Source: a bacterium
Lineage (GTDB): Bacteria; JAGOBX01
Direction of reading: 5' to 3'
Assembly (NCBI GenBank): GCA_029551925.1
Contig: JAKPEO010000063.1
Coordinates: forward strand, 1 to 33,266
DNA length: 33,266 nt
Part shown: piece after piece, positions 1 through 6,902 of the stretch
Numbering within the stretch: the stretch's first letter is position 1
Layout: each line of letters begins with the position of its first letter
Made by a program: the position numbers and the translations under genes
Notes under the pieces: model-generated
Databases searched by the model: none
Told to the model about the DNA's origin: nothing
Seen by the model: the letters and a program-made list of their open reading frames with translations, nothing else

Positions 1-58
1 TAGATATTAAAACTAATACACAGGACACGCCAATGCCTATAAAAGTTCCAAAATCCAT
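1..58 (-). CDS. motA: Flagellar stator protein MotA, N-terminal fragment
   Basis: Only the first 19 codons lie in the window and the gene continues past the left edge. The reading is MDFGTFIGIGVSCVLVLIS, a short start followed by a hydrophobic first membrane segment, as in MotA. A strong Shine-Dalgarno sequence, TTGGAGG, sits just upstream of the ATG. MotA forms the cytoplasmic-membrane proton (or sodium) channel of the flagellar motor with MotB. The flbD-motA order with a 25-nt gap is the usual order in spirochaete and clostridial flagellar operons, and this carries much of the identification because so little protein is visible. Confidence 0.75.
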   Translation of the reverse strand, partial: MDFGTFIGIGVSCVLVLIS

Positions 59-83
59 TTACCGCCTCCAACAAAAAATAATT

Positions 84-305
84 TTAACTTTGATGTTCTC
101 TTATTAAAATATTAGTATCATCTATTCTATATATTTTTTGCCTATACTCAATAATTTTTTTTACAATTTCTTCTGCTTTATCTTTTAATATAATTTTTTT
201 GCCAGTCACAAGAGTAATAACGCAATCCGGCGTTTCTTCTATCATTTCTATCTGATGTGGATTCAGATATATTTTAGTATCATTCAATCTGCTAACAATA
301 ATCAT
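84..305 (-). CDS. flbD: Flagellar protein FlbD (SwrD family)
   Basis: This 73-residue protein matches the small FlbD/SwrD family found between flgE and motA or fliL. The conserved N-terminal pattern is visible: MIIVSRLN, then YLNPHQIEMIEETPD and VITLVTGKKIILK. The known member SwrD of Bacillus increases flagellar motor power; here the role is inferred from family and position. The start is fixed by the conserved first residues. No Shine-Dalgarno sequence precedes it, and a strong promoter at 315-343 would start the mRNA only about 3 nt before the ATG, so the message is probably leaderless. motA follows after 25 nt and is likely co-transcribed. Confidence 0.9.
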   Translation of the reverse strand: MIIVSRLNDTKIYLNPHQIEMIEETPDCVITLVTGKKIILKDKAEEIVKKIIEYRQKIYRIDDTNILIREHQS

Positions 306-314
306 AACTTAAAA

Positions 315-343
315 ATTATACTATTTAAAAAAAATAAAGTCAA
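315..343 (-). promoter_or_regulatory. Sigma-70-type promoter for flbD-motA
   Basis: On the minus strand TTGACT (338-343) is followed after exactly 17 nt by TATAAT (315-320). The expected start site is the G at 308, three bases before the flbD ATG at 303-305. The same TTGACT -35 box occurs before mdcA and before the TPR/LysM gene in this window. Confidence 0.7.
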
Positions 344-365
344 TATATTTTAATTATTTTTTTCA

Positions 366-423
366 AAAAATTAATAGATGTTTTTTTGGCATTTTAAAGG
401 TTAAAATGCCAAAAAAACATCTA
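366..423 (-). terminator. Perfect 23-bp hairpin terminator after flgE
   Basis: The arms 375-397 and 401-423 are perfectly complementary over 23 bp and leave a 3-nt loop. On the minus strand the hairpin is followed by TTAATTTTTTG, a U-rich tail, 22 nt after the flgE stop. It precedes the flbD promoter, so it probably separates the flgE and flbD-motA transcripts. Confidence 0.75.
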
Positions 424-444
424 CATTAACATTAATTCAAACTA

Positions 445-3400
445 TTAGCGTTTGAGCGTTAATAATTCCTGAATCATCTGGTCTTCTGTCGTGATAGTTC
501 TAGAATTTGCTTGAAATCCGCGCTGTGTTGTTATCATTGTAGTAAATTCGTATGCTAAATCAACATTCGCTTGTTCTAAATTGCCAGACGCTACGGTTCC
601 GCGACCGCCTGTGCCAGATACTCCAATACGCGCTTCACCGCTATTGCTTGTAGTACGATATAATGAATTACCGGCTTTTAATAAACCAGCTTCATTATTA
701 AAATTAGCGAGCGCTATCTGCGCTATATCGCGAGAATAACCATTATCATATAAACCTGTAATTATACCAAATTGATTAATTGCAAATTCTGTCAATGTTC
801 CTTTTGCATAACCATTCTGATGATACAATTCAGCATCACTCGTAGAAGCATATTGCACTAACTGCGAAAAATCCGGCATTATCATTACTGGATTAGCGCC
901 TTCCGGCGGTATTGGCGCTCCGCCCCAATCTGACGGATCAAAGAATATTCCCGGATAAACTATTGGACCAGTAACGCCGCCAGAACTCAAACCTACTTGC
1001 GAATTAAATGTAATAGACGCAGCAGGATCATACGACCCGTCCGCTCTGAACGCTATTAATCCGTAACCAGCGAGAGATACATTATTCGGATCTTTCGGAC
1101 ACGGGTCTTTTACTGACCACATCCATAAATTATCGCTTTTGCGTTCAAATGTAATCGGAATATTATGCGCTCTGCCAAGCGAATCATAAACATTTATATT
1201 GGTCACATATTGAAAATCATTAACTTTATTCATCGTAGCAGTTACAGGCGCACCGCTGATTGCTAAGCCCACTCGCGTTGTGCCAGCATTATAAGAAGTA
1301 GTAAAACTCGTATCTGATGAAGTAGAAACTTCGCTGGTATTCGGCTGAAATGTAATTGGATCTGCGCCTGTCAAACTGCCGCTCGGCACAAATATTTCCG
1401 TGATTCTGCCACTTGCATCTTTTACTCTAATATAATCACGATGGCCCGGTTCTTCTGATACTGATTTATGCGTATCAAAATAAAATGTATCATTAGCAGC
1501 AAATGGCCCAGACCAGTTTGTCCACGGGATTTTAATTGTTTCATCAGCAAGCGCAGAATTATAATTTGGATCATTTGGATCAGTATAATTAGTAGCTCCA
1601 GCAGAAATTATATTTTTTTCCAAATCCAAATCATTTTCTATATTCTGCCCCACAACAACATTTATCCAACTTTGAGTAGTAGTATCATATTTTTCTAAAT
1701 TATAAGTAGTAGCATCAGTAAATACAACACGGTAATTTGCAGGCGCTGGGTTTATCTGTGTAGTTGTAAAATCAACATATTTGCCTGCCGGCATATTTGT
1801 TGGATCCAACCATGCTTCGCGTTTTATATAAATACCTAATGAATTGAAATCTTCTTTAACATTACCTGTTGCAATTATTACGCCATTAGTATTAACAATA
1901 TTGAAATATGGATTTGTATCATAATTATAATCAGATGGTATCTGAATTCTATATGTAACTGCTGGCAATACAAAACCGTCAACTGCCGCTTCGCTAAAAT
2001 CAAAATACTGTGTGCCTAATGTGCTACCTTCATATACTGATTGCGCATCAATTAATTCCGCAGCCATAGCATTAACTGCGCCAGTGCCATTGCTGCCTGT
2101 TGCTGTATAAGCAGAAACTAATGCTCTTGCGTTTACATCGCCATTAATAGCGTTTATTACTTGCTGCGCTGTTGTAACGCCATCAGTAATACCAACGGTA
2201 ATAACTCCGCCTGCTATTGTTATTGTCGGCGGATTTGCGCCTGTATTTGAATATTCTATTGAAACATTACCTGCGCCGGCTTTAGTTCTGAATGTAATCG
2301 CAGAATTGCCTGCGCCGATTGTTTCTTCACTCACTTCAGCAGGCGGTACTAATCTTACAGAACGATTAACGCTTACCGCTTGCAATGAGCCACTATTCAA
2401 ATTATTAGTATTCGCTGCAACCGGCTTTGACGCTACCATAACAGGCCAGTCATCTTCTTCTTTTGGCATTTCTATATTCAAATTTAACATTTGCGCATAT
2501 TCTGCTACTGTATCGCTTTTACCTGTCTGAAATGTAATAACATCTCCGCGCTGCGCTGTGCCTTTCCAATCAGACGCTAATATTGTCAATTGCCCATACA
2601 TTTTTCTATTTGCCGCATCTGAACCAGTAACATATGTGAAAACAGTATTAGTATAAATGCTTGCTACGCCTGCTGCCACATCATTATTATTCGCATCTTT
2701 TACACTTTCGCCTGCGTCATCGCCTACTAAATTCCAACTCGAACCATTATCAGTCGATACCCATAATGTATATTTAGTGGTATCAGATTGATCAAATCTA
2801 ACTTGCCACAATGCCGCTTCAACATTAAATTGATTGCGAACATCTACTTTGCCTAAACTTATATTTCCTTTATTCGTAACAGATGAAACAGGAACACTCG
2901 CATTAGCGACCCACGGACGATTAGTATTAACATAATTTCCAATAACTTTGCCATTACTATCAAGTTCTACAATACCTTCAGCTTGGGATCCGGTATTTTC
3001 ATCTATTACTGCATCGCCTACTTTATAACCAGCCGGAGGATTTTCTGCCCAAACTGCACGCCAAATAAAATAATTTTTGTCTGGCGATACATGTTCGAAT
3101 TCCATTTTTACTTTGCTAACTGTATATGAACCCTCGCCGCCTGTTATCCATTCTACTACTACCGGCTCAATCGCTGTCTTATTTAATGAATTCAAATTGC
3201 CTATTAATTCTACTGATGTTGTTGCTTTTGCAGGAATAATATCGCCAACTTTTATTTGAATATTGCCAATCGGCTGAGTTGACGAGTTAATCGTATATTC
3301 GCCAGTTAGAGAATCTATCTGCGCTTGCCAACCTTGAACTTTCATACCATTAGAATAAACAAGCGTGCCCTGCGCATCTAACTGAAAACTACCATTGCGC

Positions 3401-3738
3401 GTATAATATAATGCATCGCCATCACGCACTATAAAAAAACCGCTGCCTTGAAGCGCTAAATCCAATGTTCTGTCAGTGCGTTGCAATGCGCCTTGCGTAT
3501 GATCGCGCAGCATACTGCCAATATTCACGCCTAAACCTATTTGCTGCGGACCTGTGCCGCCTTTATTTCCTTGCGGTCCGTGAGCGATTTGTTTTAATTC
3601 GCTCATAAAATCAGTAAATACTACATCGCTTCGTTTGAAGCCGACTGTATTAATATTCGCTATGTTGTCACCGATTACATCCATCTTAACTTGATGAACT
3701 TGCAATCCGCTGACACCAGACCATAATCCTCGCATCAT
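445..3738 (-). CDS. flgE: Flagellar hook protein FlgE, greatly enlarged
   Basis: FlgE polymerises outside the cytoplasmic membrane to form the flagellar hook. Residues 1-35 are a typical rod/hook N-terminus (MMRGLWSGVSGLQVHQVKMD, DNIANINTVGFK). Residues 70-180 carry the conserved GSGFFIV and YTRNGSF motifs, VYDSLGRAH at 850-858 is the usual domain after the core, and residues 1050-1097 are the C-terminal rod/hook segment. FlgE usually has about 400-460 residues; this one has 1097. About 650 extra residues lie between 190 and 840, and part of them (roughly 466-563) resembles the beta-rich repeats of adhesins and tail proteins. The only cysteine is Cys880, 13 residues after Lys867. The SD is GAGAAGGAG, and the start is the first of two adjacent ATGs. 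A structured leader precedes the gene. Confidence 0.95.
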   Translation of the reverse strand: MMRGLWSGVSGLQVHQVKMDVIGDNIANINTVGFKRSDVVFTDFMSELKQIAHGPQGNKGGTGPQQIGLGVNIGSMLRDHTQGALQRTDRTLDLALQGSGFFIVRDGDALYYTRNGSFQLDAQGTLVYSNGMKVQGWQAQIDSLTGEYTINSSTQPIGNIQIKVGDIIPAKATTSVELIGNLNSLNKTAIEPVVVEWITGGEGSYTVSKVKMEFEHVSPDKNYFIWRAVWAENPPAGYKVGDAVIDENTGSQAEGIVELDSNGKVIGNYVNTNRPWVANASVPVSSVTNKGNISLGKVDVRNQFNVEAALWQVRFDQSDTTKYTLWVSTDNGSSWNLVGDDAGESVKDANNNDVAAGVASIYTNTVFTYVTGSDAANRKMYGQLTILASDWKGTAQRGDVITFQTGKSDTVAEYAQMLNLNIEMPKEEDDWPVMVASKPVAANTNNLNSGSLQAVSVNRSVRLVPPAEVSEETIGAGNSAITFRTKAGAGNVSIEYSNTGANPPTITIAGGVITVGITDGVTTAQQVINAINGDVNARALVSAYTATGSNGTGAVNAMAAELIDAQSVYEGSTLGTQYFDFSEAAVDGFVLPAVTYRIQIPSDYNYDTNPYFNIVNTNGVIIATGNVKEDFNSLGIYIKREAWLDPTNMPAGKYVDFTTTQINPAPANYRVVFTDATTYNLEKYDTTTQSWINVVVGQNIENDLDLEKNIISAGATNYTDPNDPNYNSALADETIKIPWTNWSGPFAANDTFYFDTHKSVSEEPGHRDYIRVKDASGRITEIFVPSGSLTGADPITFQPNTSEVSTSSDTSFTTSYNAGTTRVGLAISGAPVTATMNKVNDFQYVTNINVYDSLGRAHNIPITFERKSDNLWMWSVKDPCPKDPNNVSLAGYGLIAFRADGSYDPAASITFNSQVGLSSGGVTGPIVYPGIFFDPSDWGGAPIPPEGANPVMIMPDFSQLVQYASTSDAELYHQNGYAKGTLTEFAINQFGIITGLYDNGYSRDIAQIALANFNNEAGLLKAGNSLYRTTSNSGEARIGVSGTGGRGTVASGNLEQANVDLAYEFTTMITTQRGFQANSRTITTEDQMIQELLTLKR

Positions 3739-3750
3739 AAAAAATCAACT

Positions 3751-3834
3751 CCTTCTCAATTTATCAAAAAATTATTTTCGTCGTCTCCATCGCTCGACGA
3801 CTGAGAAGGGCTCCTCTTAAACGAGTCCAGCCCT
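3751..3834 (-). promoter_or_regulatory. Structured leader RNA of flgE with anti-SD switch potential
   Basis: In the RNA sense there are two hairpins. P1 has AGGGCU/AGCCCU (3829-3834 with 3807-3812) enclosing GGA, a CUC/GAG stem and a GUUUAA loop. P2 is GUCGUC/GACGAC (3796-3801 with 3780-3785). The segment CCUUCUCA (3802-3809) is exactly complementary to the flgE SD region UGAGAAGG (3751-3758). It shares three bases with the P1 stem, so the two pairings exclude each other. P1 and its GCUGGACYCG sequence recur upstream of fliK at 6788-6841. I do not recognise it as a known riboswitch class. Confidence 0.5.
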
Positions 3835-3886
3835 AATATAAATAAAAAACAATTAACTTTTTCTAAAAAATCTTTATACATTCACA

Positions 3887-3906
3887 TTACTGCGCAAACG
3901 CAGTAA
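3887..3906 (-). other. Short GC-rich hairpin after the TIGR02530 gene
   Basis: TTACTGCG and CGCAGTAA form a perfect 8-bp stem with a 4-nt loop, 10 nt after the preceding stop codon. No U-tract follows on the minus strand, so it may be an RNA-stability or pausing element rather than a terminator. Confidence 0.45.
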
Positions 3907-3916
3907 ATTCCATATT

Positions 3917-4318
3917 TCACGCTAATACAGCGCTGTCAATATTTGTAAATACATTTTCTTTAAGCGTATCGCCAGTCATAACAGTAATCACAGTATTATT
4001 CTTCACGCTCACTACCATTGCAATATCGTCTAACATAACTAATGTTTCTTTGGCGCCTTTTGCGCGAGCGCGTTCTACCGCATTGTTCAATCTTTCCATC
4101 TTCTCGCCGTCTAATTCAACATTCCTATTAATTATCCGTTCTTTTGCATGACCTGAAAACTTAATCTTACTTTCTTCTAATAAATTCTGTAAAATATTAC
4201 TAAATTCTTCCGATACCGCTCCTGCTGCTTTCTTCTGTGCGCTGCTTACTTCGGAACTTATCGGTTTTGTAATTATTGGTTGATACGCATTAATATTCAA
4301 TCGTTCACCATTTATCAT
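3917..4318 (-). CDS. Flagellar operon protein, TIGR02530 type
   Basis: The 133-residue product has the family signature in its central part: FSGHAKERIINRNVEL, then AVERARAKGAKETLVMLDD and IAMVVSVKNNTVITVM. Such proteins are encoded between flgD and flgE in many flagellar operons and are thought to help hook assembly; the molecular role is not established. It has no signal peptide or membrane segment, so it is expected in the cytoplasm. The ATG at 4318 follows GGAGGTG, which lies inside a hairpin (4332-4360). A candidate promoter overlaps the end of flgD, so this gene may be expressed separately from flgD. Confidence 0.85.
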   Translation of the reverse strand: MINGERLNINAYQPIITKPISSEVSSAQKKAAGAVSEEFSNILQNLLEESKIKFSGHAKERIINRNVELDGEKMERLNNAVERARAKGAKETLVMLDDIAMVVSVKNNTVITVMTGDTLKENVFTNIDSAVLA

Positions 4319-4331
4319 AAATTATTTTCAC

Positions 4332-4360
4332 CTCCAAAAATCAAATTCAATTTTTTGGAG
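4332..4360 (-). promoter_or_regulatory. Hairpin covering the Shine-Dalgarno of the TIGR02530 gene
   Basis: On the minus strand CTCCAAAAA (4352-4360) can pair with TTTTTGGAG (4332-4340), a 9-bp stem with an 11-nt loop. The right arm includes the GGAG of the ribosome binding site, so read-through mRNA from flgD would have a masked site. A transcript starting at about 4352 would lack most of the left arm. Confidence 0.45.
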
Positions 4361-4389
4361 TATAGCAATCTGACTCTTCAAACTGTCAA
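4359..4389 (-). promoter_or_regulatory. Candidate promoter for the TIGR02530 gene
   Basis: TTGACA (4384-4389), a full consensus -35 box, is followed after 19 nt by TATACT (4359-4364) with an extended TGC just before it. It lies between the flgD stop and the next start. The 19-nt spacer is longer than optimal. Confidence 0.45.
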
Positions 4390-4391
4390 AA

Positions 4392-4850
4392 TTACTGCAA
4401 TTCCGCAGTATTCGGCACACGCGTAGTTTTCACTTCGCTCAATTTTACAGTTTTGCCTTGCATTGTCGTTAGTTTCGGTTCAGAACCGCTTAAATCAATA
4501 GATACTACTACGCCTGAAACTTTTTCAATAGTAGTATTGCCTTGAACAGTTGTTACAATTTCGGCATCTATCGAAGTGCCGAGTAAATTCAACACTCCTA
4601 AACTTCCTGAGCTCTGCACATAATTAGTCATTGTCTTATTCAAATTTTGCATTTGTTCTAATGAACTAAATTGCGCCATTTGAGCAATAAACTGATCGTT
4701 AGACATCGGATTTAAAGGGTCCTGATACCGTAACTGTGTAGATAATAACTGCAAAAACTGGTCTTTACCGAGCGCTGAAGCGTCATTAGATTTTGATGTT
4801 GAGTTGCCCTGCGACATATACTGATACGCATTTGCTCCCATTATTTGCAT
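4392..4850 (-). CDS. flgD: Hook-capping protein FlgD, short form
   Basis: FlgD forms the scaffold on which FlgE subunits assemble. The family N-terminal block is clear at residues 25-75: DQFLQLLSTQLRYQDPLNPM, then FIAQMAQFSSLEQM. At 152 residues it is a short form, with a small beta-rich tail (about 95-150) in place of the larger C-terminal domains of the enterobacterial protein. The start at 4850 is supported by GGGAGG nine bases upstream; the internal Met4 has no better site. The gene follows fliK with a strong hairpin (4886-4927) over the fliK stop codon. Confidence 0.93.
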   Translation of the reverse strand: MQIMGANAYQYMSQGNSTSKSNDASALGKDQFLQLLSTQLRYQDPLNPMSNDQFIAQMAQFSSLEQMQNLNKTMTNYVQSSGSLGVLNLLGTSIDAEIVTTVQGNTTIEKVSGVVVSIDLSGSEPKLTTMQGKTVKLSEVKTTRVPNTAELQ

Positions 4851-4885
4851 ATTATTCTGCCTCCCAGTTTTAATTAAAATTCAGA

Positions 4886-4927
4886 TATATAGCGAAATCG
4901 ACATTATTATATCGATTACGCTATATA
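4886..4927 (-). other. Hairpin overlapping the fliK stop codon
   Basis: The arms 4886-4901 and 4912-4927 pair over 16 positions with a single mismatch and a 10-nt loop. The stop codon of fliK lies inside one arm. There is no good U-tract, so a role in mRNA processing, stability or translational coupling to flgD is more likely than termination. Confidence 0.5.
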
Positions 4928-6631
4928 ACTGATTGTGCTGTAACGACGGTCAATATAATCTGACGCGCCGCTCGCCGCTGTTCCAGATTCATTGATATTT
5001 TCTAAATTTTCAATTTCATCTGAATCTGAGTTACTCAACTCGCCGCTTCCTCTACGCTTGCCGCGACTGTCTAATTCGCCGCGATTGCTATACTGATTTT
5101 CCTGATTAACTGACACTTCAAAACCAGCGATTTTCAAGCCCTGTTCTTCAAGCGCTGATTTTAATTGACTAATATTGCTTTCGAGTAATTGTTTCGCTTG
5201 TTCATTTTCTGAAACAAACCGCGCTACTACGCTGCCATTTTCCATCAGCAAATCAATTTTAACCTTTCCTAAATGCTCGGGTCTTAATTGAATTTCAACT
5301 TGTTTTACAGCAGCATCGCTCAATATTTTAATCTGCTGTATCATCTGTTCAAATGTCTGACGATAAACAGTAGTAGTATAAGACGATTGCTGCATTGCCG
5401 GTTGACGCAATAAATTACTCATTTTAGCGCTGCCACTTTCCTGTCCGCTGTTTTGATTAAACATAAAACTATTTGCATTTTGGTTATTTGCAAATTTCGG
5501 CATTGAATTTTGCGCAGCTTCTAATTTCGATGATGCGTCGATTCCTAATTTCATCATACTTTCTGATTTAACTGATGTTGATAATTTGTTAGAATTATCT
5601 AACTTTTGCGGACCAGCCGCAATATTCGATAATAACGCATTTTTTATCTTGTCAGTTAACTCGGAATTATTAGAAAAATTAGCAGCCGCTTTATTATCAT
5701 CAGGCGCTTTCATCGCATCGCGCAAATTTTCCGCTCTTTTCAATCGCTGTAAATTATTAAGTTTTTCTTTTAATGCCGCTAATTCGTCATTAGACAAAAG
5801 TTCGCGGTCTTTACTCAATAATTCTGCATCAGTTATCTGGATTTTCGCTTCCTCTTGATGTTTAACTACTTTTTTAGTTTCTAATTTTTCTGAATTATCG
5901 CTTTTAATATTTGCAAATTCAGTATTCGCTGATTTTTCAAATTCTGATTTTGCTGAATCAACAGATTGTTTGCCCTCGTCTTGCGACTGAATCTGTTGTT
6001 TCGCAGAATTATCAGTTTTTTCAGCGTTTGTTTTTTTAGCATTCGCAGATAATTCAGAAATCTTCAACGCTAACTGCTTCATAATTTGAGAAGATTTAGC
6101 GCTGTCGTTTTCCTCTAACGCTGCTTTGACTTTGCTTAAATCTATGCCCTCTTTTTTAAGCATCGTCTTTAACTGGTCAATTGACAAATTCATTAATTCT
6201 GCAATTTCCGCTATTAATCGCTCAACATTTTCACTTTTGCGTTCTTTTGAAAGTTGACGCAATTTTTCTTGAAGTTCCGCTTTATTTTCGCTATCTGCCG
6301 CAGTTGTTTTCTTTTCGGATTGCTGAACATTTGATTTTTCCGCAGTTTCAGCAGACATTTTTTCAGCTTTTTCATTTTTCAATTCAAATTGCGAAACGTT
6401 TTCGTTTAAAATATCGAACCCATTAGTCATAGAATTTTCATTTGTTTCTAAATTCAAAAACTTCGACGAATTTCTGTCTATCGCAGAATCATCTATCTGT
6501 TTCTGATTCATCTGCTGCATAGCCATAAATACATTATTAAACGAAACTGTCTCGTTCATAGATAATTGCAGTCCTGAGTTTTTCAACAATTTACCAGTTA
6601 AATTAATTCCACTCACCGCTTCGATTTTCAT
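4916..6631 (-). CDS. fliK: Flagellar hook-length control protein FliK
   Basis: FliK measures the hook and switches the export substrate from hook to filament proteins. The conserved C-terminal domain is at about 440-513 of 571 residues, with VEIQLRPEHLGKVKIDLLME and a following long helix. The region before it is a long, charged and low-complexity ruler rich in Glu, Lys, Ser and Asn. I place the start at 6631 (MKIEAVSG) because it has an excellent SD, AAGGAGGTGA. An upstream in-frame ATG at 6676 would add 15 residues but has no site. A candidate promoter and a structured RNA lie in the 271-base gap before it. Confidence 0.92.
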   Translation of the reverse strand: MKIEAVSGINLTGKLLKNSGLQLSMNETVSFNNVFMAMQQMNQKQIDDSAIDRNSSKFLNLETNENSMTNGFDILNENVSQFELKNEKAEKMSAETAEKSNVQQSEKKTTAADSENKAELQEKLRQLSKERKSENVERLIAEIAELMNLSIDQLKTMLKKEGIDLSKVKAALEENDSAKSSQIMKQLALKISELSANAKKTNAEKTDNSAKQQIQSQDEGKQSVDSAKSEFEKSANTEFANIKSDNSEKLETKKVVKHQEEAKIQITDAELLSKDRELLSNDELAALKEKLNNLQRLKRAENLRDAMKAPDDNKAAANFSNNSELTDKIKNALLSNIAAGPQKLDNSNKLSTSVKSESMMKLGIDASSKLEAAQNSMPKFANNQNANSFMFNQNSGQESGSAKMSNLLRQPAMQQSSYTTTVYRQTFEQMIQQIKILSDAAVKQVEIQLRPEHLGKVKIDLLMENGSVVARFVSENEQAKQLLESNISQLKSALEEQGLKIAGFEVSVNQENQYSNRGELDSRGKRRGSGELSNSDSDEIENLENINESGTAASGASDYIDRRYSTISYIA

Positions 6632-6787
6632 ATTCTTTTTCACCTCCTTTTTGCAAAATTTAAAAATTTCAAACATTAAAATTCAAAAAATAAATTTTAA
6701 TGTTTTATATAAAACAAATAATTCTACAAAAAAATTATTTGCTTTTTTTAATTATTTTTAGCAGTGAAGAAAATAGGTATTCATTCA

Positions 6788-6841
6788 GGCGAAATCAATC
6801 AGTCATTCGCCAGTAGATATGCCTCCCTTGCGGGTCCAGCA
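6788..6841 (-). promoter_or_regulatory. Structured RNA element upstream of fliK, related to the flgE leader
   Basis: In the RNA sense UGCU-GGA-CCC-GCAA-GGG-A-GGCA (6820-6841) forms an outer and an inner stem separated by a GGA bulge. A second hairpin GGCGAA/UUCGCC (6806-6811 with 6788-6793) follows. The first hairpin matches the flgE leader in sequence (GCUGGACYCG) and layout, with different stem bases that still pair. It lies about 157 nt upstream of the fliK ATG and about 13 nt after the predicted transcript start. No anti-SD for fliK was found. Confidence 0.45.
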
Positions 6842-6860
6842 ATTTTACTTTTTTCTCCAC

Positions 6861-6890
6861 ATTATATTTTTTATGCGCAAAAATGCGCAA
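6861..6890 (-). promoter_or_regulatory. Candidate promoter for fliK
   Basis: TATAAT (6861-6866) is preceded after 18 nt by a weak -35, TTGCGC (6885-6890). The -35 region overlaps a small hairpin, TGCGCA-TTTT-TGCGCA (6874-6889), just after the flbB stop. The start site would fall near 6854 and place the structured RNA element at the 5' end of the message. Confidence 0.35.
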
Positions 6891-6902
6891 TCAACTAAAT
6901 AA

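Noticed and set aside
3739-3916. A sigma-28 promoter in the flgE leader
   Set aside because: No TAAA plus GCCGATAA pair was found; the flagellar promoters seen are all sigma-70-like.
6632-6676. The upstream ATG at 6676 as the start of fliK
   Set aside because: It has no ribosome binding site, and the excellent site AAGGAGGTGA serves the ATG at 6631.
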